A DNA stretch of 33,241 nucleotides from positions 1-33,241 of the forward strand of contig CATOSA010000039.1 in NCBI GenBank assembly GCA_951812315.1, given 5' to 3'. This document shows, piece after piece, positions 7,897 through 18,625 of the stretch. Below the pieces are notes generated by a model, which was given only the letters and a program-made list of their open reading frames with translations, ran no database searches and was not told where the DNA came from. The translations under genes and the position numbers were made by a program. This DNA comes from an uncultured Burkholderiales bacterium. GTDB taxonomy: Bacteria; Pseudomonadota; Gammaproteobacteria; Burkholderiales; Eutrophovitaceae. The first letter of the stretch is position 1; every line of letters begins with the position of its first letter.

Positions 7897-8409
7897 TCAC
7901 AAATGAAAAAGAGGCCACCTCGAACAAGATGGCCTCCGGGTTTTTACACAGCCTCCGATGTGGAACTCATAGCCGATTCCTACTCGTAATAGGAACTTGC
8001 TCTCCAGAGTGCTGTTCTTGAATTCGTATCCGGGTCCGGCAAACGCCCGGAATCCCTTGCCAATGTGATAGCTGAACGGCGCGACAATCACAGTATTACC
8101 TCGATTTGTGATGTTGAGATGCTCAATAACCGCTCCAACCCCCACGGAATTGCTTAATCGATACTCGAATTCGAGGCCCAATGCTTCGGCTTCGTGCCAG
8201 TGATCGGCGTCTTCGAATTCTTCTCCAGTTCCGAGGAACAGCGCGATGTGTTTGTGACCGGTCATGTCGTGGTGGTCGTCTGCAGCCGGTGCCTGTTTTG
8301 TTGCCAACAGATTGATCGACAGCGCGAGCGCCAGAACAGGCGTCGCAACAAGTTTACAAAGGGTCCTCTTTCCGATGCGCAAGAGTCCGCGGCCGACAAT
8401 TCTTTGCAT
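7897..8409 (-). pseudogene. Outer-membrane beta-barrel protein, C-terminally truncated by IS remnant
   Basis: The frame begins at the ATG at 8409, which has AGGAAAG seven bases upstream. It has a basic N-terminus and hydrophobic signal segment (LVATPVLALALSINLLA), then a His/Asp-rich stretch (DDHHDMTGHKHIALFLGTG) and alternating barrel strands: LGLEFEYRLSNSVGVGAVIEH, VAPFSYHIGKGFRAFAGPGYE, FLLRVGIGYEFHIG. Small outer-membrane barrel proteins of this type normally continue through one or two more strands to an aromatic terminus. Here, after EFHIG, the frame enters the terminator/IS end and reads a basic, non-barrel tail (CVKTRRPSCSRWPLFHL). The last strand is lost, so folding by BAM is doubtful. 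Function unknown. Confidence 0.6.
7911..7945. terminator. Bidirectional intrinsic terminator
   Basis: A 7-bp stem GAGGCCA/TGGCCTC (7911-7917 with 7930-7936) is flanked by an A run at 7906-7910 (T run on the minus strand) and a T run at 7941-7945. It can stop transcripts from the transposase remnant on the plus strand and from the truncated barrel gene on the minus strand. Confidence 0.7.
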
Positions 8410-8508
8410 AAATATTCTTTCCTGTACTTTCCAGTTTACGAACTCACGCGTGCTCAGCAGGCGCTGAATAGCACGCGCTACCATGCCTCAAGTCGCAAGC
8501 GATTCCAT

Positions 8509-8556
8509 AATGTCTTCAGTCCCGAATGTTTTCAGCCCCCAATGTCTTCAGTCCCT
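8509..8556 (+). repeat. Three tandem copies of a 16-bp unit
   Basis: AATGTCTTCAGTCCCG (8509-8524), AATGTTTTCAGCCCCC (8525-8540) and AATGTCTTCAGTCCCT (8541-8556) are head-to-tail copies differing at three positions. They lie 100 bp upstream of the truncated barrel gene on its 5' side. Confidence 0.8.
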
Positions 8557-8819
8557 TGGCAGGGTCCGATCACACGCACATGTTCCTCACGGGTTGCAAT
8601 ATTGCTACATGCATAAACGTGCGGTCGAATAACAGTAACTTGTCACCATATGCACCACTCAGGCGGGGGAATACCTCAATTCATTGCGATGAAAAAATTC
8701 GAAGGTGACTCATCAGACATTCTTGCAGAAACTGTAACACGCGAACAATGAAGGCCGATGCCGACATCCGGGCTCTCGTGCCGATCGGCGCAATGTCGGG
8801 CTCACATAGCGTGCACGCA
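8557..8819. other. Intergenic region between two minus-strand outer-membrane protein genes
   Basis: About 260 bp with no recognisable gene. It follows the 16-bp tandem repeats and ends at the OprB-like stop codon. Nothing else stands out. Confidence 0.4.
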
Positions 8820-10034
8820 CTAGAAGTCCAGTTGCAGGCGCAGTCCTGCGACGGTAATGCGATCCTTGTTCGGGTTGTTTGCGGGATCGATAACGAATTG
8901 TAAATCCGGCGTCAATGTCACGAATGGATTGACGTAAAACCGCCAGTAAAGTTCGATGATTTGTTCGTCTCGCAGTGCCGGATCACTTGGCCTGGCTTTG
9001 GCCCAGGCAAGTCCGAATTCGTCATGGATTCTGCCGAATGGTTGCGCAATTCCGATTCCGAGCGAGGCGAAGCGGTTGAACGCGGTTACATTGCGGTCGC
9101 TGGTGCTCAGGCGCATGAACGGCGTGACGCGGCCGAATTGTTGATCGAAACTCACTGAAAATCCATTGCCCCGTTCGCCGCCCGATTCCGTGGCGTAGAC
9201 GAGGAATCTGTAATTGCCGGTTCCGAGGCCTGCGAAGTCGGATTCCAGAACGAGCTCCGCGGGGGCAAACCATTCTCCGCTGGAAAGATTGTCGACGCAC
9301 AGGCTGTTGTTCTGACAATTGGCCTGAAACACGCCGAGGTGAACGCTGATCCCGGCGCCAGGCTCCCAGAACACGTCGGCGGCAACACCCGGGTCTGGAA
9401 ACGGAATGCTGGAGGAGTTACTCAATGGCAACGCAATGAACTGCTCGCGCTCGCTATTCGCGACAGCATTGAAGTCGTAGCGAAAGCTCGGATCGATTCG
9501 CCCGGCAGAGTATCGGAAGTTCTTTCCATTGCCATGAACCCACTGCAGTTCGCGTAATTCAATCGCGTCGCTTTCCAGACTGCCATTGATGCCCTGAAGT
9601 GATCCGATGTCGTTCGACAGATCGGCGTCGCTCGGCGCGCCGATGGGCGTGCCGCCGCGCACCCACCAGGTAAAGCCGCCGCGTGAAGCAGGTGCGTCAA
9701 GAATTTCCCAGGCGCCGCCGAAATCGTAAGTTACGTTGAGCAAGTCGTTGCGATCCGTCAGCGAGCTGCTCGCAGCCTGCCAGATTGTTGTGACTGACAG
9801 CTGGGTATAGAAGCCATCGCCTGCATCCAGGTATTCCAGGAAGTCTTCCGGAGAGCGGGCAAAAATTCTTGGCTGGTCGCGCTTGAACATCCGGCGTGCA
9901 TTGCGTGACCAGATCGATTCTTCGTTTATTCCGGAATCAGGCTCAACTTCTGCCGTGTTTGCTGTTTGTGAAACCAGTAGCAGGGCGAGGAAGGCAACCA
10001 GATAAAAGATGAGTGATGGGCGCCACCCGCGCAT
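8820..10034 (-). CDS. OprB-like carbohydrate-selective porin
   Basis: A 404-residue outer-membrane porin related to OprB, which takes up sugars. The ATG at 10034 has a GGAG site eight bases upstream and opens a good signal peptide (MRGWRPSLIFYLVAFLALLL to SQTANTA); an earlier in-frame ATG at 10076 lacks a ribosome-binding site. Barrel strands typical of the family include LSVTTIWQAASSSL, LNVTYDFGGAWEI, FRYSAGRIDPSFRYD, RVTPFMRLSTSDRN and the strongly OprB-like end: QIIELYWRFYVNPFVTLTPD, then LQFVIDPANNPNKDRITVAG and a terminal Phe. It stands alone, 215 bp after valS in the same direction, with no sugar catabolic genes nearby, so the substrate is undetermined. Confidence 0.85.
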   Translation of the reverse strand: MRGWRPSLIFYLVAFLALLLVSQTANTAEVEPDSGINEESIWSRNARRMFKRDQPRIFARSPEDFLEYLDAGDGFYTQLSVTTIWQAASSSLTDRNDLLNVTYDFGGAWEILDAPASRGGFTWWVRGGTPIGAPSDADLSNDIGSLQGINGSLESDAIELRELQWVHGNGKNFRYSAGRIDPSFRYDFNAVANSEREQFIALPLSNSSSIPFPDPGVAADVFWEPGAGISVHLGVFQANCQNNSLCVDNLSSGEWFAPAELVLESDFAGLGTGNYRFLVYATESGGERGNGFSVSFDQQFGRVTPFMRLSTSDRNVTAFNRFASLGIGIAQPFGRIHDEFGLAWAKARPSDPALRDEQIIELYWRFYVNPFVTLTPDLQFVIDPANNPNKDRITVAGLRLQLDF

Positions 10035-10249
10035 GGCGGTAACTCCGGCGAATTGGCGTAGACAATGGCGCTTCATGTGGCGCACTGTACCGCCAATTGC
10101 CGTTGCTGCTATTGGTCGCATTGTGCTCATGCCGCAGACACGTAAAGGCGGTCGCACCGCGGGCGATGGTTTCTTACGCGTTATGTCCGGGGAGCATTCC
10201 GGATCAATTTCGCCCGGTGAGTCTGATACGAAGCTGCGCGTTTGCCGCT

Positions 10250-13048
10250 TTAGCCGAGGCGTCCCAACTGATTCTTCAATTTGTCTACTGTGCTGGTCAA
10301 ATTGGCTACTCGTTCGCGGACTTGCGCCACAACTTTCTCGGGGGCGCGCTCAACGAATTTGTCATTGTTCAGTTTGCCTTGTTCCCTGGCCAACTCGCCT
10401 TCGTATCGGGCGACTTCCTTGCCGATGCGTTCGCGTTCTGCAACGACGTCGATTTCTATTTTCAACATCAACTTGTAGTCGCCAACAACCGCGACTGGCG
10501 CATCGGCATCTGGCAGATCCTTGTCCACCGCTATCACTTCAGAGAGCTTGCCCAGCGCTGTGAGCGGCGCGCTCCAGCGTTCAATGAACGATTTCTCGCC
10601 ACTGACCAGCAGCGGGACGCGCTTGGCAGGAGATATGTTCATTTCGGCGCGCAACGTGCGGCAGGCGGTGACCAGTTCCTTGAAGCTGGCGGCTGCAGCC
10701 TCGGAGCTTTCGTCAATCTTCGACGGCTGGGCCTCGGGATATGGCGCAAGCATGACACTGTCACCGTCGCGTCCGGCAAGAGGCGCGACCGTCTTCCAAA
10801 GCTCTTCCGTGATGAACGGGATGACCGGGTGTGCGAGCCGCAGAATTGTTTCCAGTACGCGCAGCAGGGTTCGACGCGTCGCTCGCTGTTGCGCTTCGTC
10901 GCCGTTTTGTATCTGTACTTTGGCAATTTCCAGATACCAGTCGCAATACTCGTCCCACACGTACTTGTAGATCGCGCTTGCGATATTGTCGAACCGGTAC
11001 TCGGAAAATCCTCGTGCGACGTCTGCCTCGGTTCGCTGTAGCAGGCTGACGATCCACCGGTCGGCCTGCGAGAAATCAAGATAGCCACCGGGCGCACACT
11101 GTTCCGCGCCGTGCGGGTCCAGGCCGCAGTCCTTGCCGTCGCAATTCATCAGCACGAAGCGCGACGCGTTCCACAGTTTGTTGCAGAAATTGCGGTAACC
11201 CTCGCAACGGCCGAGGTCGAAATTGAGCGTACGCGTAAACGTTGCCAGTGACGCAAAGGTAAAGCGCAGTGCGTCTGCGCCAAACGCCGGAATGCCATCC
11301 GAGTAGTGCCGGCGCAGATATTTTTCGATCTTTTCCTTGTGCTCGGCCCGCAGCAGTCCGACAGTAGATTTTTCAACAAGCGCCGGCAGCGTGATGCCGT
11401 CGACGAGATCAAGCGGGTCCAGGGTGTTGCCCTTGGACTTGGACATCTTCTGCCCTTCTGCATCGCGGACCAGCGCATTGATGTAGACGTCACGGAACGG
11501 GACCTGTCCTGTGAAATGCAGGGTCATCATGATCATGCGCGCGACCCAGAAGAATATGATGTCGAAGCCGGTGACGAGCACATCGGACGGCAGGTACTTT
11601 TTCAGGTCCTCGCTATCGTCGGGCCAGCCGAGCGAGCTGAACGGGACCAGTGCAGACGAGAACCAGGTATCGAGCACGTCGGATTCGCGCCGGAGTTCAC
11701 CCGTATATCCCTGTTGCGCCGCCTGGGCACGTGCTTCGTCTTCGGTTGCGGCCACATAGATCCGGTGATTGTCGTCATACCATGCGGGAATCTGGTGGCC
11801 CCACCATAACTGGCGCGAAATACACCAGTCCTGGATGTTCTCCAGCCAGTGGTTGTAGGTGGACGTCCAGTGCTCCGGAACGAAGCGTACGTCGCCGTGG
11901 GCAACTGCCTTGAGTGCCTGTTTTGCCAACCCGTCTGTTTTCACGAACCACTGGTCGGTGAGCATCGGTTCGACGATGACACCGGTTCGACCGGAGCGCG
12001 GCACTTTCAGCTTGTGTGGCTTTTCCGATATCAGCAGACCCTGATCGGTCAATTCCTTGAGGATGCGCTTGCGCGCCGCGAAGCGATCCAGCCCGCGAAA
12101 TGTTTCCGGTGCGTTTTCATTCAGTTTCGCGTCCAGGGTCAGCACATTGATTGGTTCGAACTTGTGGCGCTGCCCGACCTGATAGTCGTTGAAGTCGTGC
12201 GCCGGCGTGATTTTCACGCAACCGGTGCCAAACTCGGCGTCGACATAATCGTCCGCAATGATTGGCACTTCGCGTCCAGTCAGCGGCAGAACGAGTTGCT
12301 TGCCAATCAGGCCGACATAGCGCTCATCTGTCGGGTTGACTGCAACCGCGACGTCGCCGAGCATGGTTTCGGGACGCGTTGTGGCGACAACCAGTCCCGC
12401 GCTGCCATCCGCTCCAGGGTAGCGAATTTCCCAGATGCGCCCGGACTCTTCTTCGCTGTCGACTTCGAGATCGGAGACCGCCGTGCCCAGCACCGGATCC
12501 CAGTTGACCAGTCGTTTGCCACGATATATCAAGCCTTGTTCGTGCAGTTTCACGAACACCTCGATGACCGCTTGCGACATGCGTGCGTCCATCGTGAAGT
12601 AGCCGGCGTTGTCGCCTTCGGTATCGGCGTAGCTCCAGTTCGCCGATGCACCCAGACGGCGCATTTGTCTGATGATGGTCGCGCCGGATTGTTGCTTCCA
12701 TTGCCACACGCGGGCTACAAAATCGTCGCGTCCGAGATCGTGCCGGGTTTTGTCCTCTGCTTCGAGCTGGCGTTCAACTACGAGCTGTGTGGCGATGCCG
12801 GCATGGTCGGTGCCGACTACCCAGTTGGTGTCGAATCCGCGCATGCGGTGATAGCGAATCAGCGCGTCCATCAGCGTTTGCTGGAATGCGTGCCCCATGT
12901 GCAGGGTCCCGGTTACATTGGGCGGCGGGAGCTGGACACAGTAGTTGCCGACCTGTCCCGACCGGGCCTTGAAGTAACCGCGCGAATCCCAGTACTGGTA
13001 CCAGCGATCTTCGATCGCTTTCGGGTCAAAGCTTTTTGCGAGTTCCAT
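10250..13048 (-). CDS. valS: Valyl-tRNA synthetase ValS
   Basis: A 932-residue class I aminoacyl-tRNA synthetase charging tRNA-Val. The HIGH-type motif [13 protein letters not shown] is at residues 41-53 and the KMSKS loop near residue 530 ([20 protein letters not shown]). Between them lies the large editing domain ([20 protein letters not shown]). Anticodon-binding and C-terminal coiled-coil ([18 protein letters not shown]) domains complete a normal ValS length. It is the third gene of the minus-strand run holC-small protein-valS, 80 bp after the small protein. Long open frames on the opposite strand here (10097-11041, 11849-13132) are antisense shadows. Confidence 0.98.
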   Translation of the reverse strand: MELAKSFDPKAIEDRWYQYWDSRGYFKARSGQVGNYCVQLPPPNVTGTLHMGHAFQQTLMDALIRYHRMRGFDTNWVVGTDHAGIATQLVVERQLEAEDKTRHDLGRDDFVARVWQWKQQSGATIIRQMRRLGASANWSYADTEGDNAGYFTMDARMSQAVIEVFVKLHEQGLIYRGKRLVNWDPVLGTAVSDLEVDSEEESGRIWEIRYPGADGSAGLVVATTRPETMLGDVAVAVNPTDERYVGLIGKQLVLPLTGREVPIIADDYVDAEFGTGCVKITPAHDFNDYQVGQRHKFEPINVLTLDAKLNENAPETFRGLDRFAARKRILKELTDQGLLISEKPHKLKVPRSGRTGVIVEPMLTDQWFVKTDGLAKQALKAVAHGDVRFVPEHWTSTYNHWLENIQDWCISRQLWWGHQIPAWYDDNHRIYVAATEDEARAQAAQQGYTGELRRESDVLDTWFSSALVPFSSLGWPDDSEDLKKYLPSDVLVTGFDIIFFWVARMIMMTLHFTGQVPFRDVYINALVRDAEGQKMSKSKGNTLDPLDLVDGITLPALVEKSTVGLLRAEHKEKIEKYLRRHYSDGIPAFGADALRFTFASLATFTRTLNFDLGRCEGYRNFCNKLWNASRFVLMNCDGKDCGLDPHGAEQCAPGGYLDFSQADRWIVSLLQRTEADVARGFSEYRFDNIASAIYKYVWDEYCDWYLEIAKVQIQNGDEAQQRATRRTLLRVLETILRLAHPVIPFITEELWKTVAPLAGRDGDSVMLAPYPEAQPSKIDESSEAAAASFKELVTACRTLRAEMNISPAKRVPLLVSGEKSFIERWSAPLTALGKLSEVIAVDKDLPDADAPVAVVGDYKLMLKIEIDVVAERERIGKEVARYEGELAREQGKLNNDKFVERAPEKVVAQVRERVANLTSTVDKLKNQLGRLG

Positions 13049-13128
13049 ATCGAGCGCGCGGCAGGCGGAGTAAAGCGGCTAAGTATAACGGGCTGGCAGC
13101 CTGCCGGACTCAGGTGTGCGGCAGGTGC

Positions 13129-13593
13129 CTAGGTTTGCTGATCAGGGCCGGTTCCGGTGCCGTCCGCGTCTGAATCATCGTCGGCGCCAACTGCATCGTC
13201 TTGTGCAGAAGTTGCATCGTCGTCCGCCTCGTAGTCAGCGTCTTCCCAGCGCAGACGTACCAGTTGCGGAAGCGCGAAATTGATCGACCGGTGCAACAAA
13301 GTCAGTTTGTGTCCAAACTCAGGGTACGCCTCCAACAGGCTCGTCATTTCACGATCAACGCTGGCGATCAGCCTTGCGGCGACTTTGTCTTTTGCCTGGT
13401 CTCGTGATCTTTTTCGTCTTCGGCTGCATCCTCGATCGCATTGGTCAGGATCGGAATGGCGCCCTGCAACTCGTCGGGGAGCGCGTCGGTGAGAACCGGC
13501 GGCTTGGTACGGCCGCCATGCTTGCGGCCGCTTCTCCAGAAAACCGTCGAGCTTTTCCAGCAAAGGGTCCGAATTGTCGCCGTTATCGCCCAC
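13129..13593 (-). CDS. Conserved small acidic protein between holC and valS, with two compensating frameshifts
   Basis: Begins with GTG at 13593, five bases after the holC stop, so the two are probably co-translated. As written, the frame reads DPLLEKLDGFLEK, then an Arg-rich implausible stretch, then DQAKDKVAARLIASVDREMT and FGHKLTLLHRSINFALPQLV before an Asp-rich tail. Shifting at about 13530 gives GRKHGGRTKPPVLTDALPDE and LQGAIPILTNAIEDAAEDE; adding a base at the T run 13410-13414 (A run in the coding strand) returns to the original frame. That restored middle is far more protein-like, so the two indels are probably errors. Small proteins occupy this position between holC and valS in other Gammaproteobacteria; function unknown. 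Confidence 0.65.
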   Translation of the reverse strand: MGDNGDNSDPLLEKLDGFLEKRPQAWRPYQAAGSHRRAPRRVAGRHSDPDQCDRGCSRRRKRSRDQAKDKVAARLIASVDREMTSLLEAYPEFGHKLTLLHRSINFALPQLVRLRWEDADYEADDDATSAQDDAVGADDDSDADGTGTGPDQQT

Positions 13594-13598
13594 GCTGT

Positions 13599-14030
13599 TC
13601 AGGACTTGCCTTTGCCGAGGTCGTGAGTGGTGATTTCGTAACCACGGTCGCGATAAAAGCGGTAGCGGTCGCGTGCTTGCGCGCGATCGTCGGCATCCGC
13701 TGTGACAATTTCTACCACTCGACGAAAGCGGCTGAAATAGGACGGCAAGTCATTGCGCAAATTGATGAGCACCTCCTCGTGGACCACCGGGTCAGTGGCA
13801 TGGTCAACGATAATTGGCGTGACCGGCGCGAGCCGGTCTGCTGACCGGCAATGCGGATTGAATGCGATCGTTGGGGTGGTCCAGAGCATTCGTGACAATC
13901 TGTCGGTTACCTGTGCCTCCGCGGTGTCCAAAATCATCACCCGCATTTTGCGCGTCATCGCTTTGGATGAAAGCTGACAGGCCGCATGCAGCTTGTCAGC
14001 AGCGTTCGTATAGAACAGTACCTCAGTCAT
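13599..14030 (-). CDS. holC: DNA polymerase III chi subunit HolC
   Basis: A 143-residue protein of the clamp-loader accessory pair chi-psi; chi binds the C-terminus of single-stranded-DNA-binding protein during replication. Recognised by the N-terminal MTEVLFYTNAADKLHAACQL, the RMLWTTPTIAFNPHC strand (equivalent to LW....F.PH in E. coli HolC) and PIIVDHATDPVVHEEVLINL with the conserved HxxVLINL helix. The length matches HolC. It follows pepA and precedes the small acidic gene and valS, a gene order widely kept in Gammaproteobacteria. Confidence 0.92.
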   Translation of the reverse strand: MTEVLFYTNAADKLHAACQLSSKAMTRKMRVMILDTAEAQVTDRLSRMLWTTPTIAFNPHCRSADRLAPVTPIIVDHATDPVVHEEVLINLRNDLPSYFSRFRRVVEIVTADADDRAQARDRYRFYRDRGYEITTHDLGKGKS

Positions 14031-14216
14031 TTTTGCCGCTCATTTCGGCCAGTCATTCAGGCTTTGAAAAAGCCGATCACGAACATTATCTGGAACAACC
14101 ACTCATGGAACAACCGCGAATGCACTCATGAAATTCTTGAACCGGTCTGAAGTTGAAACGCGGCGTCGAACCGGCCGTTTTCCAGCCTTGAAATTCGTTG
14201 CCGGCGTGCGTTCTTG

Positions 14217-15701
<1,485 letters not shown>

Positions 15702-15779
15702 CGCGATCCTCTCCATTCGTTTTGTCGTTTCAATTACTTAGCATTATCTCTTCGTGCCGAAGCAAAAGTCAAAGTCACG

Positions 15780-16868
15780 ATGATTTTTCAGCGGGCACTC
15801 CTGCGCGAGTTTGCGACAACGGGCGTAGCGACTTTTGTGGTGTTGCTTGCGATTACCTTCACCACACAGTTCATCCGGTTTCTCGGTTATGCGGCGCGAG
15901 GCAGCATTTCTACGGACGCGGTATTGACCTTCCTGGGGTTTGCCGCACTTCGATATCTCCCCATCCTGATCTCGCTAACGCTATTTGTTTCGATACTGCT
16001 GAGCCTGACGCGCAGCTATCGCGATTCCGAAATGGTGGTGTGGTTTACCAGCGGGCAGGGCTTGCTTTCGTGGATACGGCCGACTTTGCTGTATGCAGCT
16101 CCGCTGGTGTTCATGATCGCGCTGCTCAGCCTGATTCTCACACCGTGGGCGACCGGTAAGGCGGACGAGTACAAACGCCAGCTCGAAAGCCAGGAAGACG
16201 TCGCGGCGATTTCGCCCGGCGTGTTCAAGGAGTCCAAGCGCGGCGACCGCGTGTTTTTTGTCGAGAAACTGACGATGGATCTTTCCATCGTCTCAAGTAT
16301 ATTCGTCTACTCCGAAGAGACCGGTGAGGTCGGCGCGACCGTCGCAGCCAACGGATACCAGGAAGACGGACCCGACGGCAGCCGCTACCTAGTGCTCGAG
16401 AACGGGCGCCGCTACATCGGTCCTCCCGGCACCGCCGAATACAAGATTATCGAGTTCGACAAGTATGGGCTCTTGCTGGAGAACAAGGTGCCGAGAGCCT
16501 ACAGGCCTACGCTTCGATCGCTTCCGACTGAGCAGCTGCTTTCGCAGCCCAGCCCCGAGGCTGATGCCGAGCTGGTTTGGCGGGCCGGCATGCCGCTGAG
16601 TGCGCTGGTGCTGGCAATACTCGCGATCCCGTTATCGTTTGTGAATCCGCGCGTGGGCCGTTCCGTCAATCTGATGATTGCCGCGTTCTCATACCTTGTT
16701 TACAACAATTCGCTCAGCATTGTTCAGACGTGGGTTAGCCAGCAGAAAATCTCCTTCATTGCCGGGCTGTTGGGACCGCATCTGATCGTGCTGGCGATCG
16801 TTGCGATCATGATTTACAAGCGGGTATCGGTTTCGTCGATCCTGCGATTGGTCAAGAGGCCTACGTGA
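15780..16868 (+). CDS. lptF: LPS export permease subunit LptF
   Basis: A 362-residue inner-membrane protein that with LptG forms the membrane part of the LptB2FG ABC transporter, extracting lipopolysaccharide toward LptC-A-DE. It shows the standard architecture: three N-terminal helices (ATFVVLLAITFTTQFIRFLG, YLPILISLTLFVSILLSLTR), a periplasmic beta-jellyroll (about residues 125-260) and three C-terminal helices starting at PLSALVLAILAIPLSFVNPR. The ATG at 15780 gives the family N-terminus MIFQRALLREFATTG; frames open further upstream belong to no homologue. Divergent from pepA with a 78-bp gap that must hold both promoters. It overlaps lptG by four bases. Confidence 0.95.
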   Translation: MIFQRALLREFATTGVATFVVLLAITFTTQFIRFLGYAARGSISTDAVLTFLGFAALRYLPILISLTLFVSILLSLTRSYRDSEMVVWFTSGQGLLSWIRPTLLYAAPLVFMIALLSLILTPWATGKADEYKRQLESQEDVAAISPGVFKESKRGDRVFFVEKLTMDLSIVSSIFVYSEETGEVGATVAANGYQEDGPDGSRYLVLENGRRYIGPPGTAEYKIIEFDKYGLLLENKVPRAYRPTLRSLPTEQLLSQPSPEADAELVWRAGMPLSALVLAILAIPLSFVNPRVGRSVNLMIAAFSYLVYNNSLSIVQTWVSQQKISFIAGLLGPHLIVLAIVAIMIYKRVSVSSILRLVKRPT

Positions 16869-17941
16869 AGACGATCAGGCGATATGTAGCGAAGCAGGTG
16901 TTCGCTTCTACCGCGTTTGTATTCGCAGGGTTGTTGTTTCTGTTCGGCTTCTTTGATTTTATCCAGGAGCTGTCCGACGTTGGCCGAGGAAGTTACCGTG
17001 TGCCGATCGCGGCGTTGTACGTGTTGCTCAGCCTGCCGGGGCGGGCGTACGAGATACTTCCGGTAGCGGCTCTCATCGGAACGCTGTTTGCCCTTTCGCA
17101 AATGGTCGTCAATTCCGAATACACGGTAATGAGGGTGTCGGGCATTTCTATGCGCGACATGGCGCTGTCGCTCACACGAATTGGAATCGGATTTTCCATT
17201 TGCACCTTCGCGCTTGGCGAACTGGTCGCGCCGGCCACTGAAGAAGCGGCAAAACGATTACGCCTCAAAGCGACCTCGAGTAATGTTGTTGCCAAGGCGT
17301 TCCGGTCCGGCCTGTGGATAAAGGACGCGACAAATTTCGTGAACGTATCGCACATCATGCCGGAGACGGTAATTCACGACGTCCACATCTACGCATTCGA
17401 TGATGAGTACAAGCTTCAGGCGATCAGCCACGCGACACGCGGCGAATATCAGCAGGATAATCTTTGGCTTCTGCACGACGTCGTGCAAACACAATTTCAA
17501 GGCACGCGTACCAATGTGGCCGAACATGCCGAGTTACCGTGGCGTTCTGTTCTGAACCCATCGATACTGGATGTACTGATGGTTGTTCCCGAACAAATGG
17601 CATTGTGGGAGCTATATGCCTATCTGAAGCACTTGCGGGAAAACAACCAGGAAACCATTCGATACGAAATTGCGCTCTGGCAGAAGATTATTTATCCGTT
17701 TGCGGTGCTGGTGATGATGGTGCTGGCATTGCCGTTCGCCAGTTTCCATGCGCGTGAAGGCGGCGTTGGCGCGCGCATTGTTACCGGCATCATGCTCGGC
17801 CTCGGTTTTCACCTGGCCAACAGGTTATTTGGTCATCTCGGCTTGTTGAACGCCTGGCCGCCGTTGCTCAGCGCGTTGCTTCCGACGCTTGGCTTTCTCG
17901 CAACCGCAATATGGTTGATGCGCAAAGTGGAGCGGCGTTAA
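16865..17941 (+). CDS. lptG: LPS export permease subunit LptG
   Basis: A 358-residue partner of LptF with the same six-helix plus jellyroll plan. It starts with GTG at 16865, overlapping the lptF stop as GTGA, a sign of translational coupling. Family features include the N-terminal KTIRRYVAKQVFASTAFVF, the YEILPVAALIGTLFALSQM coupling-helix region (interacts with the LptB ATPase), SEYTVMRVSGIS and the C-terminal VMMVLALPFASFHAREGGVG followed by an FHLANRLFGHLGLL helix. LptB is not in the window. The stop overlaps the convergent RDD gene's stop in a TTAA palindrome. Confidence 0.95.
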   Translation: MKTIRRYVAKQVFASTAFVFAGLLFLFGFFDFIQELSDVGRGSYRVPIAALYVLLSLPGRAYEILPVAALIGTLFALSQMVVNSEYTVMRVSGISMRDMALSLTRIGIGFSICTFALGELVAPATEEAAKRLRLKATSSNVVAKAFRSGLWIKDATNFVNVSHIMPETVIHDVHIYAFDDEYKLQAISHATRGEYQQDNLWLLHDVVQTQFQGTRTNVAEHAELPWRSVLNPSILDVLMVVPEQMALWELYAYLKHLRENNQETIRYEIALWQKIIYPFAVLVMMVLALPFASFHAREGGVGARIVTGIMLGLGFHLANRLFGHLGLLNAWPPLLSALLPTLGFLATAIWLMRKVERR

Positions 17942-18396
17942 TTCGGCTCTGCGTGTGCAGGTCCCTGCCGTGGCGCATCTGTGACCACCAGGCGCGAACC
18001 GGCGAGGCGATCGTGTAGAAACTGTCGTTCGGGATCGATGAGGGCCCAAAGCAATCCGATGCCGCTGCCGATGCTGACGAGCGCGAGCAGATAGCGCACC
18101 GTCGCCCGGCCGGGCCGGAGCAACGAGGCGTCGCGATTTGTCAGCTGCACATTCCATGTCTTCTGTGCCAGCGTTTGTCCGGTGCGCACCCAGCAGAACA
18201 CGAAATAAGCGCCGCAAATGACCAGCAGGTAGGTATAAAACACGAGGCGCAGCCATCCGGCCGGGGTCCCTTGGGCGAGCGCAATAAACAGATAGGCGGC
18301 GACGAATACCAGCGCGAACACGAGGACCGCTTCGTACATCAGGGTCGCCAGCCGCCTCCACAGGCCGACCATTGCCGGTCGCGAGGGGGCACTCAT
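17938..18396 (-). CDS. RDD family membrane protein
   Basis: A 152-residue inner-membrane protein of the RDD family, with about four hydrophobic segments. The diagnostic N-terminal AGxWRRLxA pattern appears as VGLWRRLATLMYEAVLVFAL, and the family's central block as RTGQTLAQKTWNVQLTNRDAS; RPGRATVRYLLALVSIGSGI and QFLHDRLAGSRLV (the usual HDxxAGTRVV end) follow. The start is placed at the ATG at 18396 because upstream codons do not resemble the family; no clear Shine-Dalgarno supports it. Some RDD proteins act as ion antiporters, but most are uncharacterised. It is convergent with and overlaps lptG by four bases. Confidence 0.85.
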   Translation of the reverse strand: MSAPSRPAMVGLWRRLATLMYEAVLVFALVFVAAYLFIALAQGTPAGWLRLVFYTYLLVICGAYFVFCWVRTGQTLAQKTWNVQLTNRDASLLRPGRATVRYLLALVSIGSGIGLLWALIDPERQFLHDRLAGSRLVVTDAPRQGPAHAEPN

Positions 18397-18580
18397 ATCA
18401 GAAGAGGCATCGCGCAGGCGCGCAGATGCGGGAAACTGGACATCTCGCCTGCAATATACCGTGATCTCGTGGTCGGTTGCGACGCGCAATTCCGTGTGCC
18501 GCTCTCAAACAATGCAATTTTGCGCTGCTCCGTGAGTGCGTGCCGTGAGTGAATGAGGACCGGTGAACAAACGAAGGTAG

Positions 18581-18616
18581 GTAGGTGGGCGAAGACAGGT
18601 GGGTGGGCGAAGATAA
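18581..18616 (+). repeat. Two tandem copies of an 18-bp G-rich unit
   Basis: GTAGGTGGGCGAAGACAG (18581-18598) and GTGGGTGGGCGAAGATAA (18599-18616) differ at three positions. They lie in the non-coding stretch between the RDD gene and yqgE, just beyond the stop of a doubtful minus-strand frame. Confidence 0.7.
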
Positions 18617-18625
18617 GAGCGTCGT

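Larger units (their letters stand above)
7711..7955 (+). mobile_element. 3' remnant of an IS1182-like insertion sequence
   Basis: This stretch holds the C-terminal codons of a transposase, the bidirectional hairpin at 7911-7936 and a probable element end near 7955 (GGGTTTTTACACAGCCTC). The minus-strand beta-barrel gene is intact up to this end and abnormal beyond it, supporting the boundary. The left limit is where similarity fades, near 7711. The end assignment is from recalled family patterns and is not verified. Confidence 0.5.

Noticed and set aside
10097..13132. Long plus-strand open frames (314 and 427 codons) across valS
   Set aside because: They are antisense to a clear full-length ValS, begin without ribosome-binding sites and resemble no protein family.
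14089..14116. Direct repeat of GGAACAACC between pepA and holC
   Set aside because: Two short copies only, no further structure; likely chance.
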